Below, in pieces: positions 53,401 through 61,449 of a DNA stretch of 64,000 nucleotides. Below the pieces are notes generated by a model, which did no database searches, was not told where the DNA came from, and saw only the letters and a list, made by a program, of their open reading frames with translations. The translations under genes were made by a program, and so were the position numbers. The stretch is taken from contig CAKULG010000002.1 in NCBI GenBank assembly GCA_934667105.1, positions 62,001 to 126,000 on the forward strand, read 5' to 3'. How positions within the stretch are numbered: the first letter of the stretch is position 1; each line of letters opens with the position of its first letter. Source of the stretch: an uncultured Clostridia bacterium. Lineage in GTDB: Bacteria > Bacillota > Clostridia > Christensenellales > Aristaeellaceae.

Positions 53401-53955
53401 TTCGCCCGGGCCCAGGATGCGCAAAGCCGCGACAGCTTCCTGCAAAGCCGCGCGGACGGCAAAACGGAACGCCTGTCCATCGCCCTCGCTATGGGCGACG
53501 AGCTTTCCGGAATCGATATCGGCATGGGCGCGATGGGAACCATCGGGGATTTCGCCTGGCTGGACGAAAACGGCAACGGCATGCAGGATCTGAATGAACC
53601 CGGCGTGCCCGGCATTCAGATTTCCCTGTATCAGCATGGCGAACTGGCCGCATCCACCGAAACGGACGCTTACGGCCGCTATCAGCTGAGCGGGCTGTAT
53701 CCCGGCGAATACGAAATGCGCGTCGTCATGCCCGCAGAACTGAAAACCACCCTGTGCCAGACGGAGTTCCCGCTGGTGGCCAGCATTCTTCCCCAGGGCG
53801 AAGAAGGCGAAGCGACGGCGCAGGGAATCATCGTTCCCTCCGGCGGCGCAATTCTGCATTATGATCTGGGCTTCCAGCTGAAAAAGGCCAAGGTCTACCC
53901 CGCTTCCATGGAAAATCTGCCCCAGAAGGATTGGACCCCCTACGCGGATCGATGA
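50467..53955 (+). CDS. Large secreted protein with about ten SdrD-B/CNA-B-like repeats
   Basis: 1162 residues with a signal peptide (about 1-28, REARAEG). The rest is a string of about ten prealbumin-like repeats of about 100-120 residues, each starting with a strand and a Ca-binding-like loop such as LWLDENLNGQQDGQEPG, FYQDLNCNGVWDAEEP and AWLDENGNGMQDLNEP, then Y-G/D-x-Y-F-x-L-x-P-G-x-Y. These occur in MSCRAMM adhesins. There is no LPXTG motif, membrane anchor or other wall-binding domain at the C-terminus (ends WTPYADR). It may be a free secreted scaffold or adhesin. The ATG has GGGAGG upstream; the next gene overlaps by 4 bp. Confidence 0.85.
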   Translation: MYVSKKKALLFLLLLLGLFLPLGREARAEGAQISGVVWLEKTVDGAYNNESGLAGATVALAQRQENGEEKRLASVTTDKDGAFAFSVSQAGEYRLLIDLPEDYYFTLPGTASAALPAQGSSSATPYFSLTDGQFAVKNIGACRASAAVTAIAFEDENANGGRMSTEPLVRDMQVDLVYECGGEMYVVASGKTDKTGTVTLRNVSPCDAYRLRVWLPDHYAAGPLGQKVSVYYNCVSPYDGESALSAPFTAEVKKNAGLGVGVVKTGAIEGTLWLDENLNGQQDGQEPGLSGAVVSLSSLSTPGFTLQTASDTEGNYSFSRLQPGAYRLDYTLPGGMMFTFGESLITDAAAQGSLQTAVQAETTASLRPIGAMPVTSLRVDFYQDLNCNGVWDAEEPAFLEGASLRVVQNGAQTAQADADVSGAAAIPLLRGGDARLSCALPEGFVFTGSQDNFLSFAPGALTGEGDVSLAHGRENSFSVGVTAAASISGALFEDPANTGVYQSGYPLLEGFTVQAVNDAGEIVAAAQTDAEGRYQLTQLAPGSYTVHFLLKDPYVAAPYAADQTVETMTNHILSQSPAYGETEPVALASGQQAEHLDGAVFRAGVVSGSVLIMPDGASAQGGLAGAVVTLLDEHGAPYSDFTYSVTDAAGHFLIKGVQPGTYSLLYELPQDAAFTAPYTEQAEWESESFQIDSGSEIAMPNVGAVPTATLSGHVLERRGGMDFPVSATLTLTAQTGDAVYETSALDDGQYVLEHVRPGTYTLAVSLPEGYVFAYAENALISGVSASAATAELTLAQGEAREDADFSAAQPVSISGLAFYDADQSASLSQEEAAAANRELSLLHGEETILELTTDENGRFELNQMIPGSYTLYVPLEPDEILVGETQRGETAARIPLTLESGDETNEITLPLFRYGTLEGQIWCMDGSMRGVSGLTVSLCDEMGNALDSAVTDEMGAYRFSGLTPGVYTLQTELPQGFLFARAQDAQSRDSFLQSRADGKTERLSIALAMGDELSGIDIGMGAMGTIGDFAWLDENGNGMQDLNEPGVPGIQISLYQHGELAASTETDAYGRYQLSGLYPGEYEMRVVMPAELKTTLCQTEFPLVASILPQGEEGEATAQGIIVPSGGAILHYDLGFQLKKAKVYPASMENLPQKDWTPYADR

Positions 53956-54392
53956 ACCCGAATAGAGAAAACAGCACGTCAAAAAAGCAGACGCGGGGCC
54001 GAACGGCCTCGTGTCTGCTTGCGGTTTTGGGCGCGCTGCTGTATCTGAGCGTGCTGCTGCCCATGTGCCATACGGCGGCCTCCCTGGCGCGGCGGGAAAG
54101 GCGCGTCGCCGCCGCATCGCCGCTGCCGCCCCGCGTGGAAACGCCTGCGCCCGCCGGGCTGCTGGATATCAACACGGTCGACGCAAAAGCCCTTCAGGCG
54201 CTCCCTGGCATCGGCAAGGGGCTCAGCCAGGCCATCGTGGATTTCCGGCAGGCCCAGGGCGGCTTTCATTTCATCGAGGATTTGCTGGCCGTGCCGGGTA
54301 TCGGCGCAAAGCGCCTGGAGGCCGTCCGCGATTTGATTACCCTCTCGCCGCCTCATCCGGGGCCTTCCCCCGCGCCCCGGATTTACCGCTGA
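53952..54392 (+). CDS. ComEA-like helix-hairpin-helix protein with a membrane anchor
   Basis: 146 residues. One membrane helix (about 24-44), a proline-rich linker, and a C-terminal ComEA-type HhH domain (about 73-128): LLDINTVDAKALQALPGIGKGLSQAIVDFR and FHFIEDLLAVPGIGAKRLEAV. ComEA is the DNA receptor of natural competence, but the SLBB domain found in typical ComEA is missing and no comEC is nearby. Its start overlaps the stop of the repeat protein by ATGA, so the two are translationally coupled, an odd pairing. It converges with and overlaps the Nudix gene by 10 bp at the 3' ends. Confidence 0.82.
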   Translation: MNPNRENSTSKKQTRGRTASCLLAVLGALLYLSVLLPMCHTAASLARRERRVAAASPLPPRVETPAPAGLLDINTVDAKALQALPGIGKGLSQAIVDFRQAQGGFHFIEDLLAVPGIGAKRLEAVRDLITLSPPHPGPSPAPRIYR

Positions 54393-54958
54393 TTTTCCTC
54401 CTGCCAGGCCGCCAGCTTGGCGTTCAGCTTGGAATACACGCGCTGCACCATCCACCGTTCGCTGCATGCCCGCAGCGCTTCCTCCAGCGGGAACCAGCGC
54501 ACGGAAAGGTTTTCATCCGGCTTGCTGTAAAGGGGCGCTTCGCGGCTTGCCTCCAACAGATACGTCACGTTCAAATGCAGATGCGAGGGCACATAACGCC
54601 CTCTTTTTTCATGCCCGTCCACCGTCAGAATCTCCAGGGAGAAAACGTCCCGGCGCAGGGGGCGGGCCGGCACGCCAGTTTCCTCCTGCGCCTCCCGCAG
54701 CGCCACGGCCAGCAGATCGGTTTCCCCGTCCGCATGGCCCCCCGTCCAGGCCCAAGCGTCATAAATGCGGTGATACGCCATCAGCGTCTGCTCCCGTTTT
54801 TCATCCACAATCCAGGCGGAAGCGCAGAAATGCGCCTGCAAATTCTCTCGGGAAAAGCAATTGGGGCACGTCCGCACAATGCGAAGCATTTCCTCCCGGT
54901 CGCAGGCCTCCTGCTCGTTAAAGGGCCGAAAGGCCAATAAATCTCGCTCCAGCCGCAT
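54383..54958 (-). CDS. Nudix hydrolase
   Basis: 191 residues. The Nudix box GGHADGETDLLAVALREAQEETGV fits GX5EX7REUXEEXGU exactly. The region before it (LQAHFCASAWIVDEKREQTLMAYHRIYDAWAWTGG) is typical. It hydrolyses nucleoside diphosphates linked to another moiety; the substrate cannot be deduced. ATG 54958 has AAGGA 9 bases upstream. It is the last gene of the tmcAL-fumarase run. Confidence 0.9.
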   Translation of the reverse strand: MRLERDLLAFRPFNEQEACDREEMLRIVRTCPNCFSRENLQAHFCASAWIVDEKREQTLMAYHRIYDAWAWTGGHADGETDLLAVALREAQEETGVPARPLRRDVFSLEILTVDGHEKRGRYVPSHLHLNVTYLLEASREAPLYSKPDENLSVRWFPLEEALRACSERWMVQRVYSKLNAKLAAWQEENQR

Positions 54959-54980
54959 TTCTTTCATTCCTTTCCGCACA

Positions 54981-55538
54981 TCATTCCACCTGGGCGTACC
55001 GGGCCGGGCCGGAAACGTACAGGTTGCCGCCGTGCGCGTCCATCAGCACGATCACAGGGAAATTCTCAATGGTAAAGCGGTGAATGGCCTCGGGCCCCAA
55101 ATCGGGATAGGCGATCACTTCGCTTTTTTTAATGCTCCGGGAAATCAGCGCCGCGGCCCCGCCCACCGCGCCGAAATACACCGCGCCATAGCGCTGCATG
55201 GCCTTTTGCACCGCCTCGTCGCGCATGCCCTTGCCGATCATGCCCCGCAGCCCCATTTCCAGCAGGCGGGGGGTGTACGCATCCATGCGATAGCTGGTGG
55301 TGGGCCCGGCGGAGCCCACCGCGTGGCCCGGGGCGGCAGGGGCGGGGCCCACATAATAAATTGTCTGGCCCTTTAGATCGATGGGCAGGGGCTGCCCCGC
55401 GTCCAGCAGGGCGGCCAGCCGCTTGTGGGCCGCGTCCCGCCCGGTATAAATCTCCCCCGTCAGAAAGGCCGTATCCCCCGCCCGGAGCATTTGCACATCC
55501 TCCGCCCGCAGGGGCAGCCGCAGCGAATATTCCGCCAT
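54981..55538 (-). CDS. Class I fumarate hydratase, beta (C-terminal) subunit
   Basis: 185 residues matching the FumB/TtdB beta half: FLTGEIYTGRDAAHKRL, VGPAPAAPGHAVGSAGPTTSYRMDAYTPRLLEMG and GMIGKGMRDEAVQ. With the alpha subunit, encoded 24 bp upstream, it forms the iron-sulfur enzyme that converts fumarate to malate (or tartrate to oxaloacetate in relatives). Two separate genes instead of one fused chain is the usual anaerobe form. Confidence 0.92.
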   Translation of the reverse strand: MAEYSLRLPLRAEDVQMLRAGDTAFLTGEIYTGRDAAHKRLAALLDAGQPLPIDLKGQTIYYVGPAPAAPGHAVGSAGPTTSYRMDAYTPRLLEMGLRGMIGKGMRDEAVQKAMQRYGAVYFGAVGGAAALISRSIKKSEVIAYPDLGPEAIHRFTIENFPVIVLMDAHGGNLYVSGPARYAQVE

Positions 55539-55562
55539 AAAGCGCCTCCGTTTTGCAAGAAA

Positions 55563-56408
55563 TCAAAGGGTTATTTCCGCATGCCGCGCGGCATGGCAGC
55601 ACACGTTCACCGCCACCGGCAGCCCCGCGATATGCGTGGGTGCCCATTCCAAATGCACCCCCAGGGCGGTGAATCGCCCGCCCACGCCTGCCGGGCCTAC
55701 GCCCAGGCGGTTAATGGCCGCCAGGGCCTCCTCCTCCAGCCGGGCGTAGCGCGGATCCGGGTGCCGCGTGCCCAGTGGACGGGCGGTCATGCGCTTGGCC
55801 ATCAGCGCCGCCTGCTCCATGGTGCCGCCCACCCCCACGCCCAGAATCATGGGCGGGCAGGGGTTGGGGCCCGCGCGCCGGGCGGTATCCACAATAAAAT
55901 CCAGCACGCCCTGCTCCCCCTGGGCGGGAGTGAGCATTTTCAGCGCGCTCATATTTTCGCTGCCAAAGCCCTTGGCCAGGGCCAGGATGTGCACCCGATC
56001 CCCAGGTACCAGCCGCACATGCAGCACGGCGGGGGTGTTATCTCCGGTGTTCCGACGAGCGAACACGGGATCGCTCACCACGGATTTGCGCAGATACCCT
56101 TCTCGGTACGCCCGGCGCACCCCCTCCTGCACGGCGGCCTCAAAATCGCCGCCGGTGAAATGCACCTCCTGCCCGATTTCCAAAAACAGCACTGCCATGC
56201 CCGTATCCTGGCAGATGGCGATCCGTTCCTCCCGGGCGATGCGGTAATTTTCCGCAAGCTGCGCAAGCACCCTGCGCCCCACAGGGGATTCCTCCGCCTG
56301 GCAGGCACGGCAAACCGCCCCCTCCACATCGGGGCCGATTTCGTAATTCGCGGTTAAGTATAATTGCTTCACGGCCTCCGTCAGCCGGTCAAGTGGAAAT
56401 TCGCGCAT
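55563..56408 (-). CDS. Class I fumarate hydratase, alpha (N-terminal) subunit
   Basis: 281 residues matching the iron-sulfur alpha half: ICQDTGMAVLFLEIG (cluster Cys), FGSENMSALKMLTPAQG, GPNPCPPMILGVGVGGTMEQAA (second Cys) and RHPDPRYARLEEEALAAINRLGVGPAGVGG, with CCHAARH near the end giving the third Cys. The 4Fe-4S enzyme is oxygen-sensitive, which fits an anaerobe. It lies 27 bp downstream of tmcAL. Confidence 0.93.
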   Translation of the reverse strand: MREFPLDRLTEAVKQLYLTANYEIGPDVEGAVCRACQAEESPVGRRVLAQLAENYRIAREERIAICQDTGMAVLFLEIGQEVHFTGGDFEAAVQEGVRRAYREGYLRKSVVSDPVFARRNTGDNTPAVLHVRLVPGDRVHILALAKGFGSENMSALKMLTPAQGEQGVLDFIVDTARRAGPNPCPPMILGVGVGGTMEQAALMAKRMTARPLGTRHPDPRYARLEEEALAAINRLGVGPAGVGGRFTALGVHLEWAPTHIAGLPVAVNVCCHAARHAEITL

Positions 56409-56435
56409 GGTTTTTCCTTTCGTAATGCAAAAATT

Positions 56436-57599
56436 TCAGGGCAGAATCACGGGCGCTTCCCGGTATATCTCTCCCCGGGGAAGGCCCGCCCCAATGCGCC
56501 AAAGCTCGTCCGCCCGTATATCCAGCGCCATATCCGCCGCCCGGGCGGGGCGGCTGTAAAGCGGGAAGCCGCTTTCCTGCATGCGCCGCAGAAGGGGGCG
56601 CGCCCCTTCCCGAAAGCCCAACAGCCGGGCATAGCCGGGCAGGGCGGGAAGATCCTCCGCCGAGACGTGCATCAGCGCGTGGCACAGCGCCCGGCTGATG
56701 CGCCCCCGGGTGTAGCGCCGGGTTTTCACCTGGTCGATCAGCGCCTCCCGGGATACGGTTTCCGCCGCCGCCCGGGCGATGCGCCGTTCCAGTCCCTCGC
56801 CGATTCCGGGCAGCCGGGCCAGCGCCTCCTCCCCCATGGAAAGCAGCCGCGCCCGCAGCAATCCGTCCAGCGCGGCCGGGGGGCAAAGCGCCCCATCCAG
56901 CGCGGCCCGGCGCAAGGGCGCCTGGCTGGGGGCGGGAATCGCGCCCCATACCCCCTGCCAATCCCCCCGCAGCAGGGCCCGGCGCACGGCGGAGGCGGCG
57001 GGAAAAGGGGCCACCTCGGCGGCGTGATACGCGCCCTGACGAAGAATGGGCAGCGGGACGATTTCGCTTTTCAGGCGAAGCAGCGCCCGCAGATACGCAA
57101 TGCCCAGGGCGTTATTGGGGGCGGAAAGCGCGCCGGGAGAAAGCTCCAGCGTCTCCGCTACCGCCCGGCCCTGGGCCGCCGCATGAGATAACCCCGCATG
57201 CAGCCCCGCCTGCACCCGCGCCTCCAGCGCATCGTCCGGCGTTTCCAACAGCCGGGCGGCCTGAAACAGCGTTTCCGGCTCAGACGTTTCCACGCCGAAG
57301 GACAAATGCGTCACACAGCCCAGGCGCTGAAAGGTATATACGCCGCCCAGGGCGAAATATTCCGCCTCCCGGGCGGAAAAGGCATAAGGCATTTGCAGCA
57401 CCGCGTCCGCCCCGCCTCGCAGGGCCATTTCCGCCCGCGTCCGGGGGGAAAGCAGGGCGGGCGCGCCTCGCTGGGTGAAGCAGCCGCTGATAAGGCACAC
57501 AACAAAATCCGCCCCCGCCGCCTGGCGGGCCTGGGCCAGATGATAGGCGTGGCCCTGATGAAAGGGGTCGTATTCCGCAATGACGCCGCAAACCCGCAT
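56436..57599 (-). CDS. tmcAL: tRNA(Met) cytidine acetate ligase TmcAL (YlbM family)
   Basis: 387 residues. Acetylates the wobble cytidine of elongator tRNA-Met using ATP and acetate. The nucleotidyl-transfer motif VCGVIAEYDPFHQGHAYHL corresponds to the family's GIIAEYNPFHNGH, with Asp in place of the first Asn. Further motifs: SGCFTQRGAPALLS, GADAVLQMPYAFSA and FGVETSE. Length is typical. The frame is the first in the four-gene minus-strand run; its start (57599) has GAGGCGGG upstream. Confidence 0.92.
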   Translation of the reverse strand: MRVCGVIAEYDPFHQGHAYHLAQARQAAGADFVVCLISGCFTQRGAPALLSPRTRAEMALRGGADAVLQMPYAFSAREAEYFALGGVYTFQRLGCVTHLSFGVETSEPETLFQAARLLETPDDALEARVQAGLHAGLSHAAAQGRAVAETLELSPGALSAPNNALGIAYLRALLRLKSEIVPLPILRQGAYHAAEVAPFPAASAVRRALLRGDWQGVWGAIPAPSQAPLRRAALDGALCPPAALDGLLRARLLSMGEEALARLPGIGEGLERRIARAAAETVSREALIDQVKTRRYTRGRISRALCHALMHVSAEDLPALPGYARLLGFREGARPLLRRMQESGFPLYSRPARAADMALDIRADELWRIGAGLPRGEIYREAPVILP

Positions 57600-57737
57600 G
57601 CCGCCCGCCTCCCCGCGTACAAAAAATCATAAAACGCTTCGCTTCTTCTATTATACTTGTTTTTCCCCATGCCGCAAGCCCCGTCGCGCAGGAAATGCGC
57701 CTTTTCCCGCGCAAGCGCCCGGTTTTCCCGGAAGGGT

Positions 57738-57766
57738 TTGACTTTTCTTCCGGCCCTCGCTATAAT
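57738..57766 (+). promoter_or_regulatory. Promoter of the 57.8 kb gene
   Basis: TTGACT (57738-57743), 17-base spacer, TATAAT (57761-57766). Confidence 0.85.
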
Positions 57767-57805
57767 GGATTTCGTATACTGATCCCCCGTCGAAAGGAGC
57801 GCGCC

Positions 57806-58360
57806 ATGCTGTATCACATTTCAAAAACACAGGGGCTGAAGGAGCTGCGCCCGCATGTATCCACCCACGGCAGGGCATATGTTTACGCCGTGCGCAATCT
57901 GACCACCGGTCTGCTTTTCGGCGCGCCCCACGATGATTTTGATTTTTTCATCGATGAAGCGGCGGGCGTAACCGTGCTGATGGAATGCTATCCCGGCGCG
58001 TTCGACGGCATTTTTTCCGGCGTTTCCTGCTCCATTTACGAATTGCCCGAAGCAGGCTTTCAAGGGGGAATCACTGGGTGGGACGCGGAATACGTCTGCC
58101 CCCAGGCGGTTCCCGTGGCGCGGGAGATTTTCGTGCCGTCGCTGCGTGACCGGCTGTTGGCCGAGGAAGCGGCGGGACGGCTGCAAATTCGCCGCTATGA
58201 AAAAAACGAAGCGTACAAAAAAATAATCGCCGGGCACATCGTGGACCGGCTGGTGCGCTTCGATCAGGTATATGCCCGGGAGCCCCGGCTGCTGGCCCAT
58301 TACGGGCAGATCATGGCCGCGCTTCAGCGGGCCATGGACGGCAGCCTGCTTTCGGATTAA
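57806..58360 (+). CDS. Uncharacterised protein, possible ADP-ribosyltransferase-like fold
   Basis: 184 residues starting MLYHISKTQGLKELRPHVSTHGRAYVYAV. The pattern of Y-H near the start, L-x-P-x-x-S-x-H-G and a Tyr-rich strand is reminiscent of small ADP-ribosyltransferase-like or phage-type proteins, but no catalytic Glu can be assigned with confidence. No signal peptide or membrane segment. AAAGGAG lies 9 bases before ATG 57806. I do not recognise a named family; the function is unknown. Confidence 0.75.
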   Translation: MLYHISKTQGLKELRPHVSTHGRAYVYAVRNLTTGLLFGAPHDDFDFFIDEAAGVTVLMECYPGAFDGIFSGVSCSIYELPEAGFQGGITGWDAEYVCPQAVPVAREIFVPSLRDRLLAEEAAGRLQIRRYEKNEAYKKIIAGHIVDRLVRFDQVYAREPRLLAHYGQIMAALQRAMDGSLLSD

Positions 58361-58385
58361 GCGACGCGGGAAAGGGATGTTTCTT

Positions 58386-58813
58386 ATGCATATAGCGATT
58401 GATATCGACGATACGCTGACGAATTCCTTTGATTATTTTATCCCCTTCGCGGCGGAATATTTCGGTGCGGAGGAAAGCGATTTACGGCGGCGGGGCACCG
58501 AATCGTTATCATCACGGGCCGAACAACGGATTTATATACCGATCCTGAAAAAACCACCCAGGAGGAGTTGGCCCGGGGCGGAATTGTCTATGACAAGCTG
58601 ATTTGCACCCTGGATAAGAGCGCGGCTTGTCGAGCAGAAAAAATCGATCTGCTCCTGGACGATCTGCCCGCCAATTGCGCCGCAGCCCAAGGGCAGGGCG
58701 TCGCCGCGCTGCTGTTCAGCAGTAAGGCCAATCAGAACGCTAGTCAGGGCTTTCGCCGGGTGAACGATTGGCGCGAAGCAGTGCCCGTCATCGCGCAGAT
58801 GGAAAAAATGTAA
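58386..58813 (+). pseudogene. NT5C-type 5'(3')-nucleotidase (HAD), internally deleted
   Basis: The first frame encodes HIAIDIDDTLTNSFDYF (HAD motif I with both Asp) to EESDLRRRG, then runs into a stop. The next frame, from 58493, resumes the same protein with GHRIVIITGRTTDLYTD (motif II), CTLDKSAACRAEKIDLLLDDLPANC (motifs III-IV). Together they give about 140 of the normal 185-190 residues: about 55 codons around the cap are missing and the deletion (near 58484-58495, in a GGCGG-rich run) shifted the frame. The gene is almost certainly non-functional unless this is an assembly error. Confidence 0.85.
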
Positions 58814-58885
58814 TACAGGACAGCAAAGCCGCTTGGGCAAAGGCAGGCTGAAAGAAAACGGCGTGCTTCCCCGCAAACAAAAAGA

Positions 58886-58909
58886 GGAGACGTTCCGTGA
58901 ACCGCCTCC
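58886..58909 (-). terminator. Terminator of the AraC-type gene
   Basis: GGAGGCGGTTC pairs imperfectly with GAACGTCTCC, followed on the minus strand by TC and TTTTT. Confidence 0.55.
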
Positions 58910-58933
58910 CCCATGCGCGCATCCCCTATGGGC

Positions 58934-61201
58934 TTATTCGTTCTTTTCCAGCCTTTCCCCCTCATACCAGCGGCTATGAACGGCCCGGTAGTTTCCGGCG
59001 GTCATGCCCTCGGCGGCCTTGAACTTCCGCAGGAAATTGGGCACGTCGCTGTAGCCAACCGAATTAATCAGCTCGTTGATCGTCAGGCTGCTTTCCACCA
59101 GCAGCCTTTTAAATTCATTCATCCGAAGGGTGGATACATACTGAACGAAGTTCATCCCCACGCTGTCCTGAAGAATCATGGAGACGCGGTTCTTCCGAAG
59201 CCCCAGCGCTTCGGCCACGGACTGGATGGAAAGGTTGTAATCCTTATAATGGTTCATAATATAATCCATCAGGCGGTTGGACAAATCGGTGCTGTCCTGC
59301 CGCTGTTTTTGATTGACGCGGCTGCACAAATCGCCCACGAAGGCGGCGACGTTCTGCTCAAATTCCGTTCTGGATTTGAACTCAATTAAAGAGCGGAGGT
59401 CGCCGCTGTCCAGGGAAATTTGCTCTCTTTCGGCCGTTTGGATCAGCTTGCCCACGATCTCGCTGGCATAATAGCGGAAGAACAGCATGCTCTCCGTGGT
59501 GGCCCCGATCTGGCCGGTCACTTCCTTCAGAGTGCGGCAGGCCAGCTCCGTTTCGCCTCTTCGAACGGCCCCCGTCAGCAGCGTGAGGGAAACGTCGGGC
59601 AGCGTTCCACGCTCCTCGCTTGAGCACTGATTGCTTTTCCAGGAATCATACCGGATAATCCGCTTTTCCGTTTCATCGGGAAGGCGGGCGGCTGCGTCCG
59701 CCTCCGCAAATGCGTCCGGGGTTTCGCTTGCCTGGGTCCGCACAGAGCCCAGGCCGATTTTCACCCGCCCCAGCGCCTGCCCGTCCAGTTCCTCCAGCAC
59801 GGTTTCGGCCAGGCGCTCCAGGTGGGCGGCGGCTTCCTGCTGGGAGGCGGAGAAGTTCGCCAGCACCGCCACGGAATTTTCATCCGCCAGTTCGCCAAAC
59901 GCCAGATCTCCTTCCGTGGCCGTGATTCTGGAGGAAATTTGCAGCATCTGGCTCAATTGAAGCTCCGCGTCCTCATGGGGCGAAGTTTCCGGAACGATAT
60001 ACATGGCGCCGAAATACGGCTTATCCATCGGCAGGCCGGCAAAGGAAGCCACTCTGCGAATCTCCTGCTCGTCCTTCAGCCGTCCCCGAGTCAGTTCCTG
60101 GATAAAGTGCTGGGTCATCAGCGGGGTGATTTCGCTCAACTGGGAGGAAAAACTCTCGGCCTCCTCCACCGTTTGCCGGTAGGAGCGCCGGATGATTTCG
60201 ATTTCGTTCATGTTAGCCTGAATTCGTTTTTTGCCGGTGATATCGGTCATCAATTCCCCGATGGGCTGATAATTAAAGAAGGTCAGGCAGACGAAGAGCG
60301 CGGAAATGAGCAGCAGAATCAGCGCGCCCAGCCCCATCATGCTTCGCTGGCTCGCCAGCACCTCGCGGTACAGCTCCGCGCTGCGAATCAGCATCAGGCA
60401 GGTCAGCCCGTTTTCGGAATTGGTCACGGTAAGCCGCTCCAGGCCGTCGGCGTAAGGCAGAAGGCCGACCCCCTTGGTTTTCATCAGCTTTTCCAGCGGC
60501 ACCATGGGCGCTTCCCCGGAGATATGGCTGTAGAGGCAATGATAATGGTTATCATAGATATACAGATCGCCGCGGATGGTTCCCAGATAGTTTTCAAATT
60601 CCTCGGTGATGCAGGAATCCGAAAGGATATAAATCAGGACGGCGTTATCCAGCAGCGGTTTCCCGCCGCCCAGGGGCAGAACGTAGGAAAGGCCGGTGAG
60701 CCTGGAGCCGTCGGAGGTCAGCAGCGGGATGATGGTTTTGTCCCGCAGCGTCATCACGCCGCTGAAAAAACGGGAGGGGTTCAGGCTGTAGCTGTTTTCC
60801 AGCAGCCGCTCAAATTCGGCGTAGGGAAGCTCCTGGGAGGAGGTGTAAATCGTTTTTCTGCCCCGCAGATACAGGAACACCTTTCCGCTCTTTGGCATAT
60901 TCTCTTCCAAATTTGCCAGCGCGGCGGGAATTTGCCGGTCCCAGCGGGAGGCGGCGGCGTCCTCCTCCCCCAGAATGGCCCGAAGGGAATCCGCCGATAC
61001 GGTGGAGGATTCAATGCGGGAAAGCAGCGTATCCACATTCTGGGCCGCGAAGGTGAATTGCTCCAGCGTGACGGAATTGGTATAATTCCGTTGGGTGTTG
61101 AAATAGGCGGTCATCAGGAGGACGAAAAGCAGAACCACGACGGCAAAGATCAAAATGAACGAAATCAAATATCGAATCTTCAGGCTGATTTTTTCAAACA
61201 C
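58934..61201 (-). CDS. Membrane-bound AraC family regulator with extracellular sensor
   Basis: 755 residues. Helix 1 (about 11-33, YLISFILIFAVVVLLFVLLMTAYF), an extracytoplasmic dCache-like region (about 34-285), helix 2 (about 287-310, MMGLGALILLLISALFVCLTFF), a cytoplasmic linker region, and a C-terminal AraC DNA-binding pair of helix-turn-helices (about 650-745: NLSIQSVAEALGLRKNRVSMI and TINELINSVGYSDVPNFLRKFKAAEGMTAGNYR). It starts at a GTG behind AAGGAG. It is divergent from an oligosaccharide importer operon, so it probably senses an external glycan and activates that operon. Confidence 0.92.
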   Translation of the reverse strand: MFEKISLKIRYLISFILIFAVVVLLFVLLMTAYFNTQRNYTNSVTLEQFTFAAQNVDTLLSRIESSTVSADSLRAILGEEDAAASRWDRQIPAALANLEENMPKSGKVFLYLRGRKTIYTSSQELPYAEFERLLENSYSLNPSRFFSGVMTLRDKTIIPLLTSDGSRLTGLSYVLPLGGGKPLLDNAVLIYILSDSCITEEFENYLGTIRGDLYIYDNHYHCLYSHISGEAPMVPLEKLMKTKGVGLLPYADGLERLTVTNSENGLTCLMLIRSAELYREVLASQRSMMGLGALILLLISALFVCLTFFNYQPIGELMTDITGKKRIQANMNEIEIIRRSYRQTVEEAESFSSQLSEITPLMTQHFIQELTRGRLKDEQEIRRVASFAGLPMDKPYFGAMYIVPETSPHEDAELQLSQMLQISSRITATEGDLAFGELADENSVAVLANFSASQQEAAAHLERLAETVLEELDGQALGRVKIGLGSVRTQASETPDAFAEADAAARLPDETEKRIIRYDSWKSNQCSSEERGTLPDVSLTLLTGAVRRGETELACRTLKEVTGQIGATTESMLFFRYYASEIVGKLIQTAEREQISLDSGDLRSLIEFKSRTEFEQNVAAFVGDLCSRVNQKQRQDSTDLSNRLMDYIMNHYKDYNLSIQSVAEALGLRKNRVSMILQDSVGMNFVQYVSTLRMNEFKRLLVESSLTINELINSVGYSDVPNFLRKFKAAEGMTAGNYRAVHSRWYEGERLEKNE

Positions 61202-61376
61202 GGATCCATGTTCTCCTTCCGGATAAACGTATCATCGATGAAAGTATAGCAGAATCAAAGGAAAAAAGCGAGAAGAAAGCGCCCAAAAAAGCCAAAAACA
61301 CATTTGCAGGTTCAAAAACATAATAGGTTTATTACCATATACAACAAAAAACACACAAATAGAATCCGGAAACAAA

Positions 61377-61405
61377 TTGTTTTTAGGCCCGCGGAAGCAT
61401 ATCAT
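61377..61405 (+). promoter_or_regulatory. Promoter of the LplB-type importer operon
   Basis: TTGTTT (61377-61382), 17-base spacer, TATCAT (61400-61405). It is the likely target of the divergent AraC regulator; the A-rich 61202-61376 stretch would hold its sites, but I cannot define a repeat. Confidence 0.6.
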
Positions 61406-61449
61406 ATAAGCGAAAAGAAAATCCAATCAGGAGAGCGAGGGGGAAAACC

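Noticed and set aside
50377..54117. 1246-residue open frame on the minus strand
   Set aside because: It is antisense to the SdrD-B-like gene; the GC-rich codon pattern leaves this frame open by chance, its protein is low-complexity His/Gly/Gln-rich and no start signal fits.
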